A stretch of DNA of 9,268 bases from Oscillospiraceae bacterium (GTDB taxonomy: Bacteria > Bacillota_A > Clostridia > Oscillospirales > Oscillospiraceae), in the NCBI GenBank assembly GCA_016302005.1, contig JAEDOK010000066.1, forward strand, positions 1 through 9,268. The letters are read 5' to 3'. A program made the translations under genes and the position numbers. Shown here piece by piece: positions 6,312 to 9,268 of this stretch (position 1 is its first letter; the number at the start of each line of letters is the position of its first letter). A model generated the notes under the pieces. It was not told where the DNA came from and did no database searches. It was given only the letters and a program-made list of their open reading frames with translations.

Positions 6312-6340
6312 TTGCAAAAGACGGAGAAACATGGTACAAT
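6312..6340 (+). promoter_or_regulatory. Promoter of the DUF2284-FemAB-racemase operon
   Basis: TTGCAA (6312-6317), a 17-bp spacer and TACAAT (6335-6340) form a good sigma-A-type promoter, reinforced by TG at 6332-6333 (extended -10). The start point would be near 6347. This also shows that the in-frame ATG at 6312 cannot be the translation start of the following gene, because it lies in the -35 box. Confidence 0.7.
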
Positions 6341-6368
6341 GGCAATACTATGGATCGGAGGCACGAAA

Positions 6369-6908
6369 ATGACCAACGAAGACAGGATCCGCATGGCAGT
6401 CGAGGAGGGCTTTGCAGCGGCTGCCGTGATAAAAACCGAAGAGATTCCGCTGGACGCGTCCTTTCGACCGCTCTGCGAGGAGAATCTCTGCGGGAAATAC
6501 GGCGTGAACTATTCCTGCCCGCCGGACTGCGGCTCTCCGGAGGAGCTGCGGCAACGTCTGCTTTCCAAGAAGCATGCCCTTGTGCTGCAAACGATTTGGG
6601 AGATCGCGGACTATGGCGACAACAAGGCGATCAAGGAGGCAAAGGGTGCGCACAATGCCGCGACCATCCGCCTTGCCAAGCGTCTACGCAAAGAGGGCTG
6701 CGAGGGCTTCCTCGTCGGCGCAAGCGGCTGCGCCCTTTGTGAGCCGTGCGAGCTGGTTGCAAAGCGCCCTTGCCGACTGCCGGAATTCCAATACTCCTGC
6801 ATGTCCGCCTACTGCGTTTTTGTCCGAAAGCTGGCAGAGCAATGCGGCATGGAGTATGACTGCGGCAGCGGGCTTCTGGCGTTTTTCGGAATGTATGTTT
6901 ATGACTGA
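6369..6908 (+). CDS. DUF2284 cysteine-rich predicted metal-binding protein
   Basis: This 179-residue protein matches the DUF2284 family, small soluble proteins predicted to bind metal or an iron-sulfur cluster; no reaction is established to my knowledge. Thirteen cysteines are visible. An N-terminal group CxxxxC...CPPDC lies at 36, 41, 50 and 54. A central ferredoxin-like run GCALCEPCELV has C121, C124 and C127, followed by C135, C144 and C149. C111, C159 and C165 complete the set. The GKYGVNYSCPPDCGSP block (42-57) and the CxxCxxC run are the family's characteristic parts. The start at 6369 is chosen because GGAGG (6357-6361) sits 7 nt upstream and the promoter covers the longer alternative. 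The FemAB gene begins 17 nt after the stop, so cotranscription with cell-wall genes is likely. The functional link to them is unclear. Confidence 0.88.
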   Translation: MTNEDRIRMAVEEGFAAAAVIKTEEIPLDASFRPLCEENLCGKYGVNYSCPPDCGSPEELRQRLLSKKHALVLQTIWEIADYGDNKAIKEAKGAHNAATIRLAKRLRKEGCEGFLVGASGCALCEPCELVAKRPCRLPEFQYSCMSAYCVFVRKLAEQCGMEYDCGSGLLAFFGMYVYD

Positions 6909-6925
6909 AGTTTGGAGATAGAGCT

Positions 6926-8005
6926 ATGACGGAACTTGTTACGAGTACAAACCTTGCGGAATACGAAGCCTTTGTGCAGAGCCACCCGAAGGGGCATTTT
7001 GCACAAAGCTCCCTTTGGGCGAAGCAAAAGCCCGCATGGACATGGCAGGCGATCCTCTGCCGTGGGGAAGACGGCAAGATCAAGGGCAGCATCGCCTTTT
7101 TGATCCGCAAAATGCCGATCGTCCGCAAAAAGATGATGTATGCCTGCCGTGGGCCTGTTTGCGATCTGACGGATCGGGCAACCTTTGAAGAACTGATGGA
7201 GGCTGCCAAGCGGCTTGCCAAGACGGAAAAGGCATATGTCATCAAGATCGACCCGGATGTGCCTTCCGGTGACACCGAATTTGCAAGACTGCTGACGGAC
7301 TGCGGCTTTCAGACAAAGGACACGGGCAAAAACTTTGAGGCGATCCAGCCGAAATATGTCTTCCGTCTGTACCTGAACGGGCGCACGGAAGAAGAAGTCC
7401 TTGCCTCCTTCCATCAGAAGTGGCGCTATAACATCCGCCTTGCCGTCAAGAAGGGCGTCGAGGTGCGCCTCTGCGGCAAGGAAATGGTGCCGGAGTTTGC
7501 GCGCATCATGGTCGAAACGGGGGTGCGGGACAATTTCGCGACGCGCCCGCCGGAGTATTTTTCCGCAATGCTGGATAATTTGGGCGATAAATGTCGGTTA
7601 TATATGGCGTTTCACGAGGGAAAGCCGATTGCGGGCACCCTTGCCATCCTCTACGGAGACAAGGTGTGGTATCTCTACGGCGCAAGCTCGAATGAGCACC
7701 GCAATCTGATGCCGAACTATCTGCTGCAATGGAACATGATCCAATGGGCCGTTGAGAATCACTGCCGTGTGTATGATTTCCGCGGCGTCTCGGGCGACAT
7801 CTCGGAGGACAACCCGCATTACGGGCTTTACCGCTTCAAGAAGGGCTTCGGCGGCGAATTTACCGAATTTATCGGGGAGTATGACTATGTGCTGAAGAAG
7901 CTGTCATATTTTATCGCGGAAAAAGGGGCGCTTGCCTATAAGGGTCTTGCCGCGAAGATTTATATGCTGAAGCACCGCAAGGAAGCGTCGGGTGAAAGCG
8001 AATGA
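6926..8005 (+). CDS. FemAB-family peptidoglycan aminoacyltransferase
   Basis: FemAB/FemX enzymes take an amino acid from aminoacyl-tRNA and attach it to the stem peptide of a peptidoglycan precursor, usually at the third residue, to build interpeptide cross-bridges. The 359-residue length with no coiled-coil insertion resembles FemX of Weissella rather than staphylococcal FemA. Two GNAT-like folds are suggested: residues 1-145 with QSSLWAKQK (27-35) and CRGPVCDL (74-81), and 146-330 with YNIRLAVKKGV (168-178), YGASSNEHRNLMPNYLLQW (251-269), YDFRGVSGD (283-291) and GLYRFKKGFGGE (300-311). These blocks are the family signature. The amino acid transferred cannot be read from sequence. GGAG (6914-6917) lies 8 nt before the ATG. 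Its stop overlaps the racemase start as ATGA, pointing to tightly coupled expression and a shared pathway. Confidence 0.93.
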   Translation: MTELVTSTNLAEYEAFVQSHPKGHFAQSSLWAKQKPAWTWQAILCRGEDGKIKGSIAFLIRKMPIVRKKMMYACRGPVCDLTDRATFEELMEAAKRLAKTEKAYVIKIDPDVPSGDTEFARLLTDCGFQTKDTGKNFEAIQPKYVFRLYLNGRTEEEVLASFHQKWRYNIRLAVKKGVEVRLCGKEMVPEFARIMVETGVRDNFATRPPEYFSAMLDNLGDKCRLYMAFHEGKPIAGTLAILYGDKVWYLYGASSNEHRNLMPNYLLQWNMIQWAVENHCRVYDFRGVSGDISEDNPHYGLYRFKKGFGGEFTEFIGEYDYVLKKLSYFIAEKGALAYKGLAAKIYMLKHRKEASGESE

Positions 8006-9090
8006 ACACCTATGTCATCAGCCGTGAGCTTTTGGAGCAGAACATCCTACAACTGAAAAAGCAGGCAAAGGGCGTGCCGATCTGGGCGGTCATCAAGGGC
8101 GACGGCTACGGATTGGGCACTCTGCCGCTGGCGGAGCTTTTGGCGGACAACGGCATTGAACGCTTTTGCGTGACGGAGGTGCATGAGGCAGAGCTTCTGC
8201 GGGAAAACGGCTTCCGTGACGCGCAGATTTTAATGCTCCGCTCCGTCTCCGACCGCGAGACGCTGCACCGTCTGCTCGATTTGGACGTGATCCTCACCGT
8301 CGGCTCGTGGGAGACGGCACAGATGATCGATGCCCTCGCGCGGGAGCGGGCGGACATTGCCGAGGTGCATATTAAGATCGACACCGGCATGGGGCGCTAC
8401 GGTTTTTTGCCCTCGGAAACGGAGCGGGTGATCGCCCTTTACCGCGAGATGAAGCACCTTGCCATCGGCGGGATCTATACGCATTTCAACTGCGCCTTTG
8501 CAGACGACAGACTGACAAAACAGGAATTTGCGGAATTCCAAAATGTCATTGCGCAGCTTCGCACGGCGGGCTTGGAGACGGGGATCGTACATTGCTGCAA
8601 TTCCTCCGCGTTTTTGAAATTCCCGGAGATGCACTGCGACGGCGTGCGCCTCGGCTCGGCAATTTTGGGACGGATGCCGTTTCGGACGAAGCTGCGCCCG
8701 GTCGGGTATTTGGAGAGCGGGGTCGAGGAGCTGCACACCGTGCCGAAGGGACATTCGACGGGCTACGGCGCGGTCTGGACGGCGAAGCGGGAGACGAGGC
8801 TTGCCATTGTCCCCGTTGGCTGGTATCACGGCTTTCATGTGAGCTGCCGGCCGGATATGACGCGCGCAAGGGACTGCCTCCGTTCAGCACTTTCTGCGTT
8901 GAAGGGAATTCTTCGCAGGCAGCGCATTTATGTGGAGATCAACGGGAAACGCTGCCCCGTGGTCGGTGCAATCGGCATGCTCCACTGCGCCGTGGATGTG
9001 ACGGAGATCAACTGCAAAAAAGGCGACCGCGTGATCGTGCAGATGAACCCGCTGCATCATAAGGGTGTTAAGGTTGCTTATCGGAAATAG
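8002..9090 (+). CDS. Alanine-racemase-family PLP enzyme with diverged C-terminal active-site segments
   Basis: Fold-type III amino acid racemases such as Alr interconvert L- and D-alanine for peptidoglycan. Length (362) fits Alr. The PLP lysine is K32 in AVIKGDGYGLG (29-39; usual form AVVKANAYGHG). Also present are IKIDTGMGRYGF (124-135, with K125 and R132), YTHFN (159-163), NSSAF (200-204), VRLGSAILGR with R216 expected to contact the PLP ring, and the second catalytic tyrosine Y255 in STGYG. Two segments depart from the consensus: PIGYADG is PVGWYHG (271-277), and the CMDQ loop reads GMLH (325-328), losing the conserved Asp. It may be a racemase with different substrate preference (Ala, Ser or another residue). 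The start overlaps the FemAB stop (ATGA) and has no strong ribosome site, so translation is probably coupled. A second, canonical alr elsewhere is plausible. Confidence 0.85.
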   Translation: MNTYVISRELLEQNILQLKKQAKGVPIWAVIKGDGYGLGTLPLAELLADNGIERFCVTEVHEAELLRENGFRDAQILMLRSVSDRETLHRLLDLDVILTVGSWETAQMIDALARERADIAEVHIKIDTGMGRYGFLPSETERVIALYREMKHLAIGGIYTHFNCAFADDRLTKQEFAEFQNVIAQLRTAGLETGIVHCCNSSAFLKFPEMHCDGVRLGSAILGRMPFRTKLRPVGYLESGVEELHTVPKGHSTGYGAVWTAKRETRLAIVPVGWYHGFHVSCRPDMTRARDCLRSALSALKGILRRQRIYVEINGKRCPVVGAIGMLHCAVDVTEINCKKGDRVIVQMNPLHHKGVKVAYRK

Positions 9091-9093
9091 AAG

Positions 9094-9139
9094 AACGAAC
9101 GGCGGTAGGGAGTCTCTCTGCCGCTGTTCGTTTATATTT
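9094..9139 (+). terminator. Intrinsic terminator of the DUF2284-FemAB-racemase operon
   Basis: The outer arms AACGAAC (9094-9100) and GTTCGTT (9126-9132) continue inward into GCGGTAGGGA (9102-9111) and TCTCTGCCGC (9115-9124), with G-U pairs and a 3-nt loop. The stem runs straight into TTTATATTT (9131-9139). It lies 4 nt after the racemase stop codon, the expected place and polarity. Confidence 0.9.
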
Positions 9140-9146
9140 CTCGCGC

Positions 9147-9268
9147 GTTGTTAAATGTGACTGATACTGAAAACCGATTAAAATATTCATTTCAACCGGT
9201 TTTCAACGCCGTTTCGGCGTTGCATTTTCGCGATGATAAGGTAAGCATCGCGAAAATACGTCTCGTAC
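9147..9268. repeat. Second multi-hairpin array, cut by the right edge
   Basis: Three hairpins lie end to end: GAAAACCG (9169-9176) with CGGTTTTC (9197-9204) around a 20-nt loop; CAACGCCG (9204-9211), TTT, CGGCGTTG (9215-9222); and ATTTTCGCGATG (9224-9235) with CATCGCGAAAAT (9246-9257) around a 10-nt loop. A lead GTTGTTAAATGTGACTGA (9147-9164) precedes them. None of the three has a T-run after it. Order and motif flavour match the minus-strand reading of 864-962. The closing outer arm, if any, is outside the window. Confidence 0.8.

Noticed and set aside
6312..6368. Longer start (19 extra codons) for the DUF2284 protein
   Set aside because: The ATG at 6312 lies in the -35 box of a good promoter and has no ribosome site, while 6369 has GGAGG at 7 nt.
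9204..9222. CAACGCCG/CGGCGTTG hairpin as the operon terminator
   Set aside because: No T-run follows, and the 9094-9139 stem with its T-tract directly after the stop codon fits far better.

Overview
The window reads as a chromosomal segment of a Gram-positive-type Bacillota, most likely a gut-type Clostridia. The reasons are moderately high-GC genes with consensus GGAGG-type ribosome sites and TATAAT-type promoters, a heterodimeric multidrug-type ABC exporter, a FemAB-type peptidoglycan enzyme, a DUF2284 protein, and palindrome-rich AT-containing intergenic spacers. This lineage call is inference from gene content; no marker fixes the genus.

Layout. Positions 1-659 (minus) hold the first 219 codons of secA, which runs off the left edge. 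Positions 660-1073 hold no gene. They contain a secA promoter and a tightly packed array of six long hairpins, two of them nested, with three enclosed by an outer inverted repeat. Positions 1074-2255 (minus) encode a cation diffusion facilitator with a manganese-type metal site and two tandem C-terminal domains. A divergent promoter region (2256-2390) separates it from a plus-strand operon: a 96-residue protein of unknown function, then the two halves of a heterodimeric ABC exporter, the second starting in an ATGA overlap. That operon ends in a 19-bp stem. A second, nested palindromic repeat follows before the next promoter.

The second plus-strand operon (6369-9090) is a cysteine-rich DUF2284 protein, a FemAB-family aminoacyl-tRNA-dependent peptidoglycan transferase, and an alanine-racemase-family PLP enzyme overlapping it by ATGA. 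The last two probably cooperate in cell-wall peptide chemistry. The racemase departs from the consensus at two C-terminal active-site segments. The operon ends in a good intrinsic terminator (9094-9139).

The most interesting signal is non-coding. The hairpin array left of the CDF gene, read on the minus strand, and the last ~110 bases of the window, read on the plus strand, share one architecture. A short ACTGA-type lead is followed by an AAACC...GGTTT hairpin, a short GC-rich hairpin and a longer hairpin starting with a TTCG-containing arm, all abutting. The stem sequences differ but pairing is kept. This suggests a structured mobile repeat or a structured RNA family rather than ordinary terminators.
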